A stretch of 64,000 nucleotides of DNA from assembly GCA_016201865.1 (NCBI GenBank), contig JACQCA010000062.1, positions 1 through 64,000 of the forward strand. Reading direction: 5' to 3'. Below the pieces are notes generated by a model. That model saw only the letters and a program-made list of their open reading frames with translations, did not search any database and was not told the DNA's origin. Below are positions 25,039-34,797 of this stretch, one piece after another. The stretch comes from Nitrospirota bacterium. GTDB taxonomy: Bacteria; Nitrospirota; Nitrospiria; JACQBZ01. The translations under genes were made by a program, and so were the position numbers. Position 1 is the first letter of the stretch. Each line of letters starts with the position of its first letter.

Positions 25039-27735
25039 GTGTCCACCGTTAGAAATCTGATCCTTCTTCTGCTGATCCTTCTTCTGGTTTCATTCTCAAG
25101 CAACCTCCTCGCCCTCTACGTCAACTGGCTTTGGTTTGAGGAGATCGGTCAGGCATCGGTCTTGCTGACCACCCTGGGAGCCGAATATGCGGTGGGTCTG
25201 GCCGCAGGTCTGATCGCATTCCTTTTCATGCTGCTCAATCTCGCCGTGTCCCATCGGTACCGACGGTCGCCCCAGCGGTTTCAAGGAAGCGACCTGCTTG
25301 CATTGCCGTTGCGCCTGCAGATTGATTCCTATCTGGGCAAACTGATCCCGATCGTCTCGGCGGTGTTCGCCTTTCTCATCGCAATGAGCGGGGCCGCCCG
25401 TTGGGAGGACTATCTCCTTTTCTCCCGTTCTGCCCCGTTCAACATGACGGAACCGGTCTTCAACAAGGATATCGGGTTCTATCTCTTCCAACTGCCGTTT
25501 CTTGAATATGTCCAGGGAATGCTTTCGGCCCTTCTCATCTTAACCCTGATCGCCACCGGCCTGCTGTATATCTACCACGGGGGAATCTCGCTGACGCCGC
25601 AGGGATTATCCATCGCGCGGATTCCAAGACGCCATCTTTTTCTGCTGGTCGGACTTTTTTTCATCGTGAAAGCGGCCGGCTATCGCTTCGAGGCCTACGA
25701 TCTGTTATCCGCCCACCACGGGGTGGTCGCCGGAGCCGTTTACGCCGATATCCATGCCCGCCTGCCGGTGCTCTCCGGGCTGTCCTTCCTAACCGTCTTC
25801 GTCGGCGCGGTCATCGCCGTCAGCGGATTCACGCGCGGCTGGTTTCTTCCATTGGGCGCACTGGGACTGCTGGTGACGGTCAGCTTGGGGGGCGGCTCCA
25901 TCTATCCCGATCTTCTCCACCGGTTCAAGGTGCTCCCGAATGAGATTGAATTGGAACGGCCCTATATTGAGAGAAACATCGCGGCCACGCGTTTGGCGTA
26001 CGGGCTGAACAACATTCAGGAGGAGGTCTTTCCAGCCGAGGAAACGCTGACCCCGGCCGACCTGGCGCGCAACCACCTGACGATTAAAAACGTCCGCCTC
26101 TGGGATCATCGCCCTCTGCTGGTCACCTACCGTCAGCTCCAACAGATCCGGACCTATTACGATTTTGTGGACGTGGACAACGATCGTTACTTCATCAACG
26201 GGGAATACCGGCAGGTGATGCTTTCCCCTCGGGAGCTGAACGACCAGAACCTCCCGGGCGGGGCCAACTGGATCAACGAGCACCTGACCTACACGCACGG
26301 ATACGGCGTGACGATGGGTCCGGTCAACCGGATTTCGAAAGAGGGGCTGCCCGAATTCCTGCTGAAGGACATCCCCCCGGTCGCCGTCTCCGATATCACC
26401 GTCACCCGTCCCCAGATTTACTACAGTGAGATCGCCAACGCCTATGTCTTCGTGAAGACGAACGCACAGGAATTCGATTATCCCATGGGGGACAAGAACG
26501 AATACTCCGTCTATGAAGGCCGGGGAGGCGTTCCGATCAGGTCGCTGGGTCGCAAACTCCTGTTCGCCGCTTATTTCGGCTCGATGAAGATCCTCCTCTC
26601 CAACGACATCCTCCCGGAGAGCCGAATCCTGTATTACCGCAACGTCCTGGAACGCGCCCGGCAGGTCGCTCCCTTCCTCCGGTATGACCGGGATCCGTAC
26701 ATGGTCATCACCCGAGACGGGCGGCTGGTCTGGATCCTGGACGGGTATACCACCGGCAACCGCTTCCCCTACGCGCAACCCCTGCGCGGAATCGGCAACT
26801 ACATCCGCAACTCGGTCAAGGTCGTGGTGGACGCTTATGACGGAACGATGGACTTCTACATCAATGATCCCCGGGATCCGATTGTTCAGACCTACGCCAA
26901 GATCTTCCCCTCCCTGTTGAAGTCGATGGAGGAGATGCCGTCGGACCTGCGGGCGCACCTGCGTTATCCCCAAGACCTGTTTAAGATCCAGTTCCAGCTC
27001 TTTGCCACCTACCACATGCAGAACACGCAGATCTTTTACAACCGCGAGGATCTATGGACCGTTCCGCGACAAGGAGAAAAGGAGATGGAGCCGTATTACA
27101 CGATCATGAAATTCCCGAAAGAGACCAAAGAGGAATTCATCCTCATGAGCCCCTACACCCCGGCCCGGCGGGATAATATGGCCGCGTGGCTGGCGGCCCG
27201 CTCGGATGGGGAAAACTATGGGAAACTGATCGTTTTTCTGTTTCCGAAACAGAAGCTCATCTACGGTCCCCGCCAGATCGAGGCGCGCATTGATCAAGAC
27301 GCCCAGATCTCGCAGCAGTTGACGCTCTGGAATCAGCGCGGCTCGCAAGTGATTCGGGGCAGCCTCTTGGTCATCCCCATTGAGAATTCCGTCTTGTACA
27401 TCGAACCGCTCTACTTGGCGGCCGAGGCCGGCTCCTTGCCGGAATTGCGCCGTGTGATCGTCACCTTCGGAAACCAGCTTTCGATGGCGGACGATCTCGA
27501 AACGGCGCTGTCGAACATCTTCGGAGGAAAGCCCGCCACTCAACGGGCCGCTCCGGAGGCGGCCGGCGGTCTTCCGGAACGGCTGTCGCTCGGGGAGCGG
27601 CTTCAATCCGCACTGACCCATTTCCAGAAAGCCCAGACCTACCTCAAAGAGGGCAACTGGGCCGGTTACGGCGAGGAACTCAAACAGGTGGAGTCGATCC
27701 TTCGCGAACTTGCCAGGAATGAGCCGAAGCGGTAG
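25039..27735 (+). CDS. UPF0182 family large membrane protein
   Basis: An 898-aa protein beginning at GTG. About seven transmembrane helices occupy residues 1-290 (e.g. NLILLLLILLLVSFSSNLLALY, YAVGLAAGLIAFLFMLLNLAV). They are followed by a long soluble domain with family landmarks NIAATRLAYGL, SPRELN, TYTHGYGVTMGPVN, PQIYYSE and FPYAQPLRG. The C-terminal 60 residues (QSALTHFQKAQTYLKEGNWAGYGEELKQVE) form a short helical repeat. The family is conserved and widespread but functionally uncharacterised. The end of the gene lies just before the start of the response regulator. Confidence 0.93.
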   Translation: MSTVRNLILLLLILLLVSFSSNLLALYVNWLWFEEIGQASVLLTTLGAEYAVGLAAGLIAFLFMLLNLAVSHRYRRSPQRFQGSDLLALPLRLQIDSYLGKLIPIVSAVFAFLIAMSGAARWEDYLLFSRSAPFNMTEPVFNKDIGFYLFQLPFLEYVQGMLSALLILTLIATGLLYIYHGGISLTPQGLSIARIPRRHLFLLVGLFFIVKAAGYRFEAYDLLSAHHGVVAGAVYADIHARLPVLSGLSFLTVFVGAVIAVSGFTRGWFLPLGALGLLVTVSLGGGSIYPDLLHRFKVLPNEIELERPYIERNIAATRLAYGLNNIQEEVFPAEETLTPADLARNHLTIKNVRLWDHRPLLVTYRQLQQIRTYYDFVDVDNDRYFINGEYRQVMLSPRELNDQNLPGGANWINEHLTYTHGYGVTMGPVNRISKEGLPEFLLKDIPPVAVSDITVTRPQIYYSEIANAYVFVKTNAQEFDYPMGDKNEYSVYEGRGGVPIRSLGRKLLFAAYFGSMKILLSNDILPESRILYYRNVLERARQVAPFLRYDRDPYMVITRDGRLVWILDGYTTGNRFPYAQPLRGIGNYIRNSVKVVVDAYDGTMDFYINDPRDPIVQTYAKIFPSLLKSMEEMPSDLRAHLRYPQDLFKIQFQLFATYHMQNTQIFYNREDLWTVPRQGEKEMEPYYTIMKFPKETKEEFILMSPYTPARRDNMAAWLAARSDGENYGKLIVFLFPKQKLIYGPRQIEARIDQDAQISQQLTLWNQRGSQVIRGSLLVIPIENSVLYIEPLYLAAEAGSLPELRRVIVTFGNQLSMADDLETALSNIFGGKPATQRAAPEAAGGLPERLSLGERLQSALTHFQKAQTYLKEGNWAGYGEELKQVESILRELARNEPKR

Positions 27736-27775
27736 AATTATAGAAGATAAACGGATCTCCGATGGAAAAAAAGAG

Positions 27776-29200
27776 ATGAAGACGATTCTGCTCGTGGACG
27801 ATGAGGCCGGTATTGCCGAGTCACTCAAGATGGTTCTCGGACAAGACTACCGTCTTCTCTGGGCCGCCACCGGTGAAGAGGCCCTTAAGCGGTTCTATCG
27901 GAATCCGCCTCACCTGATCCTTCTGGATATCCTGCTCCCGGGTTCTGACGGCCTGACTCTTTTAAAACAGTTCCGTGAGATCGAACCGTCCCTCCCGATC
28001 ATCATGCTCACCGGCACCCGAATGGTCAAAACGGCCGTGGAAGCGATGAAGATGGGCGCAACGGATTACGTCAACAAACCGTTCAATATTGATGAACTGC
28101 GATTGACGATCGACAACGCCATCGCCTCTTATAACCTGGGACGTGAGGTCCTCTATCTCCGGTCCGAAGTAAGCCAAAAATACCGTCCCGACAATCTGGT
28201 CGGCAAGAGCCGGATCATGCGCGAGGTCTTCCTCAAGATTGAACAGGTGGCGAATGCCAAGACAACGGTTCTCATTACGGGCGAAAGCGGCACAGGCAAG
28301 GAGATGGTGGCGAGGGCCTTGCATTACAACAGCGTCCGACGCGACCGGCCGTTTGTCGCCATCAACTGCGCCTCAATCCCGGAAAGCCTGATCGAGAGCG
28401 AACTTTTCGGATATGAAAAGGGGGCCTTTACCGACGCCGCCGGCCGGAAGCTGGGCCAGTTTGAAGCCGCAAACGGCGGAACGCTGTTTTTGGACGAGAT
28501 CGCCGAACTCAGCCCGGCCACACAGGCCAAACTGCTGCGCGTGCTCCAATCCAAAGAATTCACTCGGATCGGAGGAACCCGGATCGTCCAGGTGGACGTG
28601 CGCCTCATCGCCGCAACCAATAAAAATCTGGAAGAGGCCCTCCGTCGCAAAACCTTCCGCGAGGATCTCTACTACCGGATCAATGTCTTTTCCATCCATC
28701 TGCCGCCGCTGCGCGAGCGGATGGAAGATGTCCCATTGCTGCTCAATGATTTCCTGGACAAGAAATCGAAGGAGAACAACCTGAAGACGAAATCGCTCAA
28801 CAAAGAGGCGCAGGCCTACTTGATGCGGTACGACTGGCCCGGAAACATCCGCGAGCTTGAAAACGTCATCGAGCAGGCCGTCACGCTGTCCACCCATCAA
28901 GTCATTGGGGTAAACGACTTGCCCATGCAGCTTCGAACCCGTCGAAAAACCAACACGTTTAAAGAAGAAGCCCTGGGAGGCCGTCTCTCTCTGGTGGACG
29001 CCGTAAAATCCTTTGAACGTGAAATCATCGAGTCCGCCCTTAAGGAAGCCGATTATATCCAAACCAAGACCGCCCGTCTTCTTGGAATCACCCGGCGAAT
29101 CCTTAAATATAAGATGGACATGCTTGGAATTACGACAAACAGCAACCCTGAAACTTCTTCTTCCGCAAAATCCTCGTCCGACCGTCTGAAAATGGGTTGA
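27776..29200 (+). CDS. Sigma-54-dependent response regulator (NtrC family)
   Basis: About 474 aa. The start is chosen where the receiver begins (MKTILLVDDEAGIAE); the open frame continues upstream into the UPF0182 gene. The receiver (1-120) has the phospho-Asp in LILLDILLPG. The AAA+ domain has Walker A GESGTGKE, the sigma-54 contact loop as GAFTDA (G to D in the canonical GAFTGA, a variant seen in the family), Walker B GGTLFLDEI and RVLQSKEFTRIGG. A Fis-type HTH (QTKTARLLGITRRILKYKMDML) ends the protein. No cognate kinase is adjacent. A candidate sigma-54 promoter lies 240 bases downstream, before the HD-GYP gene. Confidence 0.93.
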   Translation: MKTILLVDDEAGIAESLKMVLGQDYRLLWAATGEEALKRFYRNPPHLILLDILLPGSDGLTLLKQFREIEPSLPIIMLTGTRMVKTAVEAMKMGATDYVNKPFNIDELRLTIDNAIASYNLGREVLYLRSEVSQKYRPDNLVGKSRIMREVFLKIEQVANAKTTVLITGESGTGKEMVARALHYNSVRRDRPFVAINCASIPESLIESELFGYEKGAFTDAAGRKLGQFEAANGGTLFLDEIAELSPATQAKLLRVLQSKEFTRIGGTRIVQVDVRLIAATNKNLEEALRRKTFREDLYYRINVFSIHLPPLRERMEDVPLLLNDFLDKKSKENNLKTKSLNKEAQAYLMRYDWPGNIRELENVIEQAVTLSTHQVIGVNDLPMQLRTRRKTNTFKEEALGGRLSLVDAVKSFEREIIESALKEADYIQTKTARLLGITRRILKYKMDMLGITTNSNPETSSSAKSSSDRLKMG

Positions 29201-29442
29201 AAACGCCGACCGATGGCATCCCAAAACAGGCTGGATAAACAAATTTGAACACAGCCCGTCTAAAACCTATCCTTATGATTTATCGATCATTATTTAAAGT
29301 GCGCCATCCATATGTACAAAACTGAACATCACAAGGCTTTCTTAGTTTCCGCTATCGAATACATTGATCTCGATTGATAAATTTTTCCTTTAAAAATCAA
29401 GCTCTCGAAGTGGTCTCCTATTAGACCGAGGTCAACGATATC
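29201..29442. other. AT-rich intergenic region
   Basis: No gene is supported here. The sequence is more AT-rich than the flanking genes and has no strong hairpin. A minus-strand frame of 88 codons that runs into the next gene has no coding character. The stretch may contain activator-binding sites for the sigma-54 promoter that follows. Confidence 0.4.
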
Positions 29443-29460
29443 ACGGTACGCGAGTTGCAT
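29443..29460 (+). promoter_or_regulatory. Candidate sigma-54 promoter upstream of the HD-GYP regulator
   Basis: ACGGTACGCGAGTTGCAT has GG at 29445-29446 and GC at 29457-29458, exactly the GG-N10-GC spacing of -24/-12 promoters, and matches TGGCACG-N4-TTGCW at all but a few positions. The start would be near 29470, about 68 bases before the ATG. A sigma-54 activator is encoded immediately upstream. Confidence 0.6.
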
Positions 29461-29537
29461 ATCATTTTTACAAGCGATAAAACCTTCCTCATGCCCAGGA
29501 GACTCAATACAGTCAGAACCCCAAATGGAGGTACTCG

Positions 29538-30680
29538 ATGGAACCGCGCCACAGCATCTTGATCGTTGACGACGAAGCAGGTCCCCGGGAAGCACTCAAC
29601 ATGATTCTAAAACCGTTCTATGGGGTCTATAACGCCGAAAATGGAAATCAGGCCCTCGATATGATCGGTAAAACCCCTGTAGACTTGGTCATCCTGGATC
29701 TTAAAATGCCCGGACTTCAAGGCACTGATATTCTTCGCGAGATTAAACATAAGAAAAGCAGTGTGGAAGTGGTGATCTTATCCGGGTATGGAAGTCTTAA
29801 AACGGCCATCGATGCGATACGCTTAGGAGCCGCCGACTATCTTTTGAAACCGTTCAATGTCACCGAGATCATATCGGTCATCAACCGGATCTTGGCCAAA
29901 AAGACGCAACGGGATCAGCTGGCTAATTTTCTAACGGAATTGGGTGAAATGGTCGGTTGCAACGCCACCGTTGATGAGATTCGGGGCTCGATGACCGATC
30001 AACCCGCTTTTCTCGAGAAACTCAAAGAGATGTTTTCACGGATGGTCACACAGGGCGGGCCGATCGATTCCGGAAATTACCTCGAATTTGTGCGGGTCTT
30101 GTCCGAAACTCTCGAAAATAAGGATCCCTTTACGCACGGACACTCAAGCCGGGTCAACTATTACTCAAATCTGCTGGCCCAACGGCTTAACTTAAGTGAA
30201 GCGGAGCAACGCGACTTGCAGATCGGCGCTTATCTGCATGATATCGGGAAGCTGGGGGTTGACGTGCGAACCATCTATAAGGAGGGCTCTTTCACGAGAC
30301 AAGAACTCCTCTTGATGCGAAGGCATCCCGAGATCGGGGTGGATCTCGTCACGCCCATCGGCCTATCTCACCACGTGGTTTCCATCATCCGCCATCACCA
30401 TGAATTTTACGATGGAACCGGATATCCGGACGGTTTAAAAGGTGAAACCATCCCCCTTCTGACGCGTATCGTGTCTACGTCGGAGAGCTTTGATGCCATG
30501 GTCACGGACCGGCCGTACCGGAAGGCCCTGCCGGTCAAGGAGATCGTGGCCGAGTTGAAGCGATGCTCCGGCAAACAATTCGACCCGTATCTTGTTCAGC
30601 TTTTGCTGGAGATCATCGAGGAAAAAGGGGACGACATCCTTCCGAAACGTTTTCAACCGGTCCAGCCTCTCACCGCCTGA
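29538..30680 (+). CDS. Response regulator with HD-GYP domain (cyclic dinucleotide phosphodiesterase)
   Basis: A 380-aa protein with an N-terminal receiver (HSILIVDDEAGP, phospho-Asp in LVILDLKMPG) and a linker (about 130-195). The C-terminal HD-GYP domain has THGHSSRVNYYS, YLHDIGKLGV, RRHPEIG, IIRHHHEFYDGTGYPDGLKG and DAMVTDRPYR. The metal-binding His/Asp residues and the GYP signature are intact, so hydrolysis of c-di-GMP (or 3',3'-cGAMP in some relatives) is expected. A strong TGGAGGT lies before the ATG. It is probably expressed from the sigma-54 promoter at 29443-29460. It fits the PilZ protein and the GEMM riboswitch elsewhere in the window. Confidence 0.93.
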   Translation: MEPRHSILIVDDEAGPREALNMILKPFYGVYNAENGNQALDMIGKTPVDLVILDLKMPGLQGTDILREIKHKKSSVEVVILSGYGSLKTAIDAIRLGAADYLLKPFNVTEIISVINRILAKKTQRDQLANFLTELGEMVGCNATVDEIRGSMTDQPAFLEKLKEMFSRMVTQGGPIDSGNYLEFVRVLSETLENKDPFTHGHSSRVNYYSNLLAQRLNLSEAEQRDLQIGAYLHDIGKLGVDVRTIYKEGSFTRQELLLMRRHPEIGVDLVTPIGLSHHVVSIIRHHHEFYDGTGYPDGLKGETIPLLTRIVSTSESFDAMVTDRPYRKALPVKEIVAELKRCSGKQFDPYLVQLLLEIIEEKGDDILPKRFQPVQPLTA

Positions 30681-30719
30681 ACGGTGTGGACGGATCATGC
30701 CATTTTCAAGGAGAACCAC

Positions 30720-30857
30720 ATGGGCAGCACAGCGATTGTTCTCATGATCGGTCTTGTGACGGGTTATCTCTTTATTGAACAGGTGTTTGTCACGCCGCCG
30801 AAATTTCTGCCGTTTTATATCCTCTTATCGGTTATTCTGGTCATGATGACCGTTTGA
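30720..30857 (+). CDS. Small membrane protein, 45 aa
   Basis: ATG 30720 follows AAGGAG with five bases between. The product reads MGSTAIVLMIGLVTGYLFIE, then QVFVTPPKFLP, then FYILLSVILVMMTV. It has two hydrophobic helices joined by a short polar turn with a Pro pair. It lies between the HD-GYP gene and the convergent recN stop. I do not recognise a family. The good ribosome site, the position 39 bases after the regulator and the clean two-helix pattern make it a plausible real gene that may act with the HD-GYP regulator. Confidence 0.6.
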   Translation: MGSTAIVLMIGLVTGYLFIEQVFVTPPKFLPFYILLSVILVMMTV

Positions 30858-30866
30858 GGATTCCCG

Positions 30867-32549
30867 TCATCGCTCGCCGAGCGGATTCAACATCTCCCGG
30901 GCATGCCGGACGGCAGTGGAGGTGATCTGACGGCCTCCGAGCATCCGTGCAATCTCCTCGACGCGATCCTCCCGTTCCAGTCGCTTGACCTTTGTCACAG
31001 CGCGGCCGTCGGATAAGGACTTCTCAACGGTGAAGTGGGTCGACGCCTGACTGGCGATCTGAGGAAGGTGCGTGATGCACAAGACCTGGCGGCGCCGGCC
31101 CAGCTCTGTAAGCCGTTGGCCCACGACCTCGGCCACGCTCCCGCCGATACCGGCATCCACCTCGTCGAAAATCAGCGTCGGAACGCGGTCCGCGGACGCC
31201 AGGATGGTCTTGAGCGACAACATGATTCTCGATAATTCTCCGCCCGACGCAATCCGAGCCAACGGTTTGGGCTCTTCTCCCGGGTTGGGCGCCACCAGAA
31301 ACTCGACGGTGTCCGCACCGGCGGGGCCGAAATCGTCCGCCCCGCGCCCGGACTCGATCCGGATCACAAACCTCGTCTTGCCCATTTTCAACTGGCCGAG
31401 CTCGCTCTCGACTCTCTTCTCAAGCAAGCGCGCAGTCCGAATCCGTCCCTTCGTCAAGCGTTGAGCCAACTCGGCGCATTTTACCCGGCCCGCATCCAGG
31501 GTCTCCTGCAGAGACTGGAGACGTTCGTCGCGCGCGGACAAGATCGCAAGTTCCTCCTGAATTTTTTGATGCAACTCCAGAATCCCCTCGACGCTCGGGG
31601 CATATTTCTTCTTCAGCGAGGCCATCAAATGCAACCGATCCGTAATCCGTTCCAGACGTTCCGGATCGTATTCGATCCCTTCTTTGTAATCCCGTAATCG
31701 TTCCGCGATTTCCCGGAGTTGGGCCACGGCTCCGGAACAGGACTCCGCCATACTCTTCATCCGTTCGTCCGTGCGGACCAACGCATCGATCGAAGATTCC
31801 ACCTGCGCCATCTGGCTTAAGATCGCGCCGTCTGCCGCATACAAGCGCCGATAGGCCTCGTCCGCGAACAGGGCCAGCCGCTCGGCATTCGCCAGAACGG
31901 TTCGCTCCCGCTCCAGACGGCCGTCCTCCCCCGGAGAAAGTTGCGCCGAGCCGATCTCGTGAATCTGGAACTTCAGGAGATCTTCGCGTTGGAAGCGGTC
32001 CCGCTCCAGGGCCTGCAATGCGGTGAGTTCATCGGTCGTTTTTCGGAAGGTCAGATAGTGACGATGGTATTCTTCTCGAAGAGGCAGCCGTTCTCCAAAC
32101 GCATCCAACAAAAACAACTGTTGGTCCGACCGCAACAGGGATTGATGTTCGTGCTGTCCGTGAATATCCACCAACAGATCGCCGAACTGCTGGAGCTGCC
32201 CGATCGTCACAAGGTGCCCGTTCATATAAGCGCGACTTTTACCGGAACGCGCGAGAACGCGGCGGACGATGAGATCGTCGCCTCCCTCACCGGGAATGTC
32301 CGTTTCAATGAGTTGATGGGAAATCGGGCTTTGAGGGGAAATCTCGAAGGCCGCCTCTAAGACGGCCTCATCGCAACCGGTTCGGATCTGTTCGGCGGAA
32401 GCGCGACCCCCCAGAAGGAGATCCACCGCATCCACCAGGATTGATTTTCCGGAACCCGTTTCCCCCGTCAGGACGTTGAGTTGCGGATCAAACCGGATTT
32501 CGAGACGATCAATGATGGCAAAATTGCGAATGCGCAGTTCGCGCAGCAT
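30867..32549 (-). CDS. recN: DNA repair protein RecN (SMC-like ATPase)
   Basis: The 560-aa protein starts MLRELRIRNFAIIDRLEIRF, the family start. Walker A is LTGETGSGKSILVDA. Two coiled-coil stretches occupy the middle (about 150-370). The C-terminal ATPase half has RIASGGELSRIMLSLK (signature) and PTLIFDEVDAGIGGSVAEVVG (Walker B), followed by QVLCITHLPQIAS. It acts in double-strand break repair and is usually SOS-controlled. I see no copy of the lexA-type palindrome in front of it. It follows trxA by 39 bases and is probably read from the same promoter. Confidence 0.96.
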   Translation of the reverse strand: MLRELRIRNFAIIDRLEIRFDPQLNVLTGETGSGKSILVDAVDLLLGGRASAEQIRTGCDEAVLEAAFEISPQSPISHQLIETDIPGEGGDDLIVRRVLARSGKSRAYMNGHLVTIGQLQQFGDLLVDIHGQHEHQSLLRSDQQLFLLDAFGERLPLREEYHRHYLTFRKTTDELTALQALERDRFQREDLLKFQIHEIGSAQLSPGEDGRLERERTVLANAERLALFADEAYRRLYAADGAILSQMAQVESSIDALVRTDERMKSMAESCSGAVAQLREIAERLRDYKEGIEYDPERLERITDRLHLMASLKKKYAPSVEGILELHQKIQEELAILSARDERLQSLQETLDAGRVKCAELAQRLTKGRIRTARLLEKRVESELGQLKMGKTRFVIRIESGRGADDFGPAGADTVEFLVAPNPGEEPKPLARIASGGELSRIMLSLKTILASADRVPTLIFDEVDAGIGGSVAEVVGQRLTELGRRRQVLCITHLPQIASQASTHFTVEKSLSDGRAVTKVKRLEREDRVEEIARMLGGRQITSTAVRHAREMLNPLGER

Positions 32550-32588
32550 GGAAGTCCCGAAACCGTGATGATGCGACTCGCCCGGCCT

Positions 32589-32921
32589 TTACGCCGCCGC
32601 CAGAAGCGAATCGATCTTATCTTTGAATTGTTTCTTCGCGGCCGCGCCGACGATCTTGTCGACCGGTTTTCCATCTTTAAAGAAAAGAAGCGTCGGGATC
32701 CCCATAATCTGATACCGGCTGGCCACCTCCGGATTTTCATCCGTATTCAGTTTGAATACACGCAGCCGACCCTCATATTCCTGGGCCAGGTCATCCACAA
32801 TCGGGGCGACGATTTGACACGGTCCGCACCACACGGCCCAGAAATCGACCATCATCAGCCCTTTCCCCTTCAACACTTCTTGGTCCCAGCTCTGCGCATC
32901 CACCTTAAACGGTTTTGACAT
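32589..32921 (-). CDS. trxA: Thioredoxin
   Basis: A 110-aa thioredoxin with the active site WCGPC in [18 protein letters not shown], the conserved cis-Pro in [15 protein letters not shown], and ending [11 protein letters not shown]. The second ATG (MSKPFK) is chosen because AAAGGGG lies at proper spacing from it; the first ATG, two codons upstream, would sit on the Shine-Dalgarno. It reduces cytoplasmic disulfides. It has its own promoter and leads into recN. Confidence 0.96.
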   Translation of the reverse strand: MSKPFKVDAQSWDQEVLKGKGLMMVDFWAVWCGPCQIVAPIVDDLAQEYEGRLRVFKLNTDENPEVASRYQIMGIPTLLFFKDGKPVDKIVGAAAKKQFKDKIDSLLAAA

Positions 32922-32970
32922 GAACATCCCCTTTCCTTATTGCCCCTCATTGCCATGGTCAAGTGGGGAA

Positions 32971-32999
32971 ATTTTATACCACTTTCCATGCGGTGTCAA
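32971..32999 (-). promoter_or_regulatory. Sigma-70 promoter of trxA-recN
   Basis: On the minus strand TTGACA (32994-32999) is followed after 17 bases by TAAAAT (32971-32976). It is about 50 bases before the trxA start. Confidence 0.7.
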
Positions 33000-33031
33000 T
33001 TGATCATTGATCTTCTTTAAACCGGATTAAC

Positions 33032-33064
33032 AAAAAGCCCCCGCCGCAAGAAGCGACGGGGGCT
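33032..33064 (-). terminator. Rho-independent terminator of the groES-groEL operon
   Basis: On the minus strand AGCCCCCGTCGC pairs with GCGGCGGGGGCT (one mismatch/wobble) around TTCTT, followed by TTTTTG. It begins 20 bases after the groEL stop codon. Confidence 0.85.
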
Positions 33065-33083
33065 TCACGACGTACCGACGTGT

Positions 33084-34709
33084 TTAGTACATCTCCCCCA
33101 TACCACCGCCGCCGGGCATCGGAGGCATCTTCTTCTCCTCCGGCAACTCGGCCACCATCACCTCGGTGGTCAGCATCAGGGCGGCCACGCTGGCCGCATT
33201 CTGAAGGGCCGTCCGGGTGACCTTCGTGGGATCAATGATTCCGGCCTCGACCATGTCCACATAGGTCTCGCTGATCGCATCGAACCCGACGTTGGTCTTC
33301 TCCTTACGGGTCCGCTCCACCACGACCGAGCCTTCAAAGCCCGCATTGATCACAATCTGCCGGATCGGCTCTTCGAGAGCCCGCTTGACGATGTTGACGC
33401 CGACCTGTTGATCTCCCTCAAGTTTGAGCTTATCGAGAACCGGGATACACCGGAGAAGGGCCACGCCGCCGCCCGGGACGATTCCTTCCTCCACCGCGGC
33501 CTTCGTCGCGTGAAGGGCGTCTTCCACCCGGGCCTTCTTCTCCTTCATCTCCGTCTCGGTCGCCGCGCCGACGTTGATCACGGCCACGCCGCCGACGATC
33601 TTGGCCAGCCGCTCCTGGAGCTTCTCGCGATCATAATCCGAGGTAGTTTCCTCGATCTGAGCCTTGATCTGCTTCACCCGGCCCTGAATCTTGGCCGAAT
33701 CCCCGGCGCCTTCAATGATCGTCGTATTATCTTTATCGATGTTGACCCGTTTGGCTCGGCCGAGATCCGTGATCTTCACGTTCTCAAGCTTCAGACCCAG
33801 CTCTTCCGAGATCACCTGCCCGCCGGTCAGAACGGCAACGTCTTCCAACATCGCCTTTCTCCGATCTCCGAATCCCGGAGCCTTTACGGCCGCGCAATGA
33901 AGCGTTCCGCGAAGCTTGTTCACGACCAGGGTCGCCAGCGCCTCGCCTTCGACCTCCTCCGCAACGATCACAAACGGCTTCCCCATCCTGGCAATCTGCT
34001 CAAGAATCGGCAGAAGGTCCTTCATCGCGCTGATCTTCTTCTCATGGATCAGGATGAAGGGGTCCTCCAACGTGCATTCCATCCGTTCCGGATCGGTGAT
34101 GAAGTACGGCGAGAGATATCCGCGATCGAACTGCATCCCTTCGACCACGTCCAGCGTCGTGGTCATGCTTTTCGCTTCCTCAACCGTGATCACGCCATCC
34201 TTGCCGACCTTTTCCATCGCCTCTGCGATCAGTTCACCGATGGTTTTATCGCTGTTGGCCGAAATCGTGCCGATCTGCGCGATTTCCTTTTTGGTCTGGC
34301 AGGGCCTGGACAGTTTTTTGAGCTCTTCGATCACGACTTCCACCGCCCGATCGATGCCTCGTTTCAGCTCCATGGAATTGGCGCCGGCCGACACGCTTTT
34401 CACGCCTTCTTTAAAAACCGACCAGGCCAGAACGGTTGCGGTTGTGGTTCCATCTCCGGCCGCATCACTCGTCTTACTGGCCACTTCCTTGAGCAGTTGC
34501 GCCCCCATGTTCTCGTAGGGATCTTTCAACTCCACTTCTTTGGCGACGGTCACGCCGTCCTTCGTGATCGTGGGCGCGCCGAACTTCTTGTCGATCATCG
34601 CGTTTCTTCCTTTGGGGCCCAACGTGGCCTTGACCGCTTCCGTCAATTGATTGACCCCCCGGAGCACGGCCGCGCGGGCCGAGTCACTAAACAACATCTG
34701 CTTTGCCAT
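33084..34709 (-). CDS. groEL: Chaperonin GroEL (60 kDa)
   Basis: The 541-aa subunit has all family landmarks: [46 protein letters not shown] (ATP site), [61 protein letters not shown], and a Gly/Met-rich tail [11 protein letters not shown]. It forms the folding chamber with GroES. The ATG follows AGAGGTGG. It is the second gene of the CIRCE-controlled operon and is followed by a strong terminator. Confidence 0.98.
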   Translation of the reverse strand: MAKQMLFSDSARAAVLRGVNQLTEAVKATLGPKGRNAMIDKKFGAPTITKDGVTVAKEVELKDPYENMGAQLLKEVASKTSDAAGDGTTTATVLAWSVFKEGVKSVSAGANSMELKRGIDRAVEVVIEELKKLSRPCQTKKEIAQIGTISANSDKTIGELIAEAMEKVGKDGVITVEEAKSMTTTLDVVEGMQFDRGYLSPYFITDPERMECTLEDPFILIHEKKISAMKDLLPILEQIARMGKPFVIVAEEVEGEALATLVVNKLRGTLHCAAVKAPGFGDRRKAMLEDVAVLTGGQVISEELGLKLENVKITDLGRAKRVNIDKDNTTIIEGAGDSAKIQGRVKQIKAQIEETTSDYDREKLQERLAKIVGGVAVINVGAATETEMKEKKARVEDALHATKAAVEEGIVPGGGVALLRCIPVLDKLKLEGDQQVGVNIVKRALEEPIRQIVINAGFEGSVVVERTRKEKTNVGFDAISETYVDMVEAGIIDPTKVTRTALQNAASVAALMLTTEVMVAELPEEKKMPPMPGGGGMGEMY

Positions 34710-34797
34710 AAAACCACCTCTTTCCGTTTCGTTGAAACGAAGCGAATCACGCTCCGTTGGTTGTGTGATGATTGAGACTGGTTATGATCGAAGCGTC

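Noticed and set aside
25789-27015. 408-codon minus-strand frame opposite the UPF0182 gene
   Set aside because: Shadow ORF. The opposite strand encodes a recognised family over its full length.
33408-34775. 455-codon plus-strand frame opposite groEL
   Set aside because: A well-known type of antisense shadow in GC-rich groEL genes, with no independent coding evidence.
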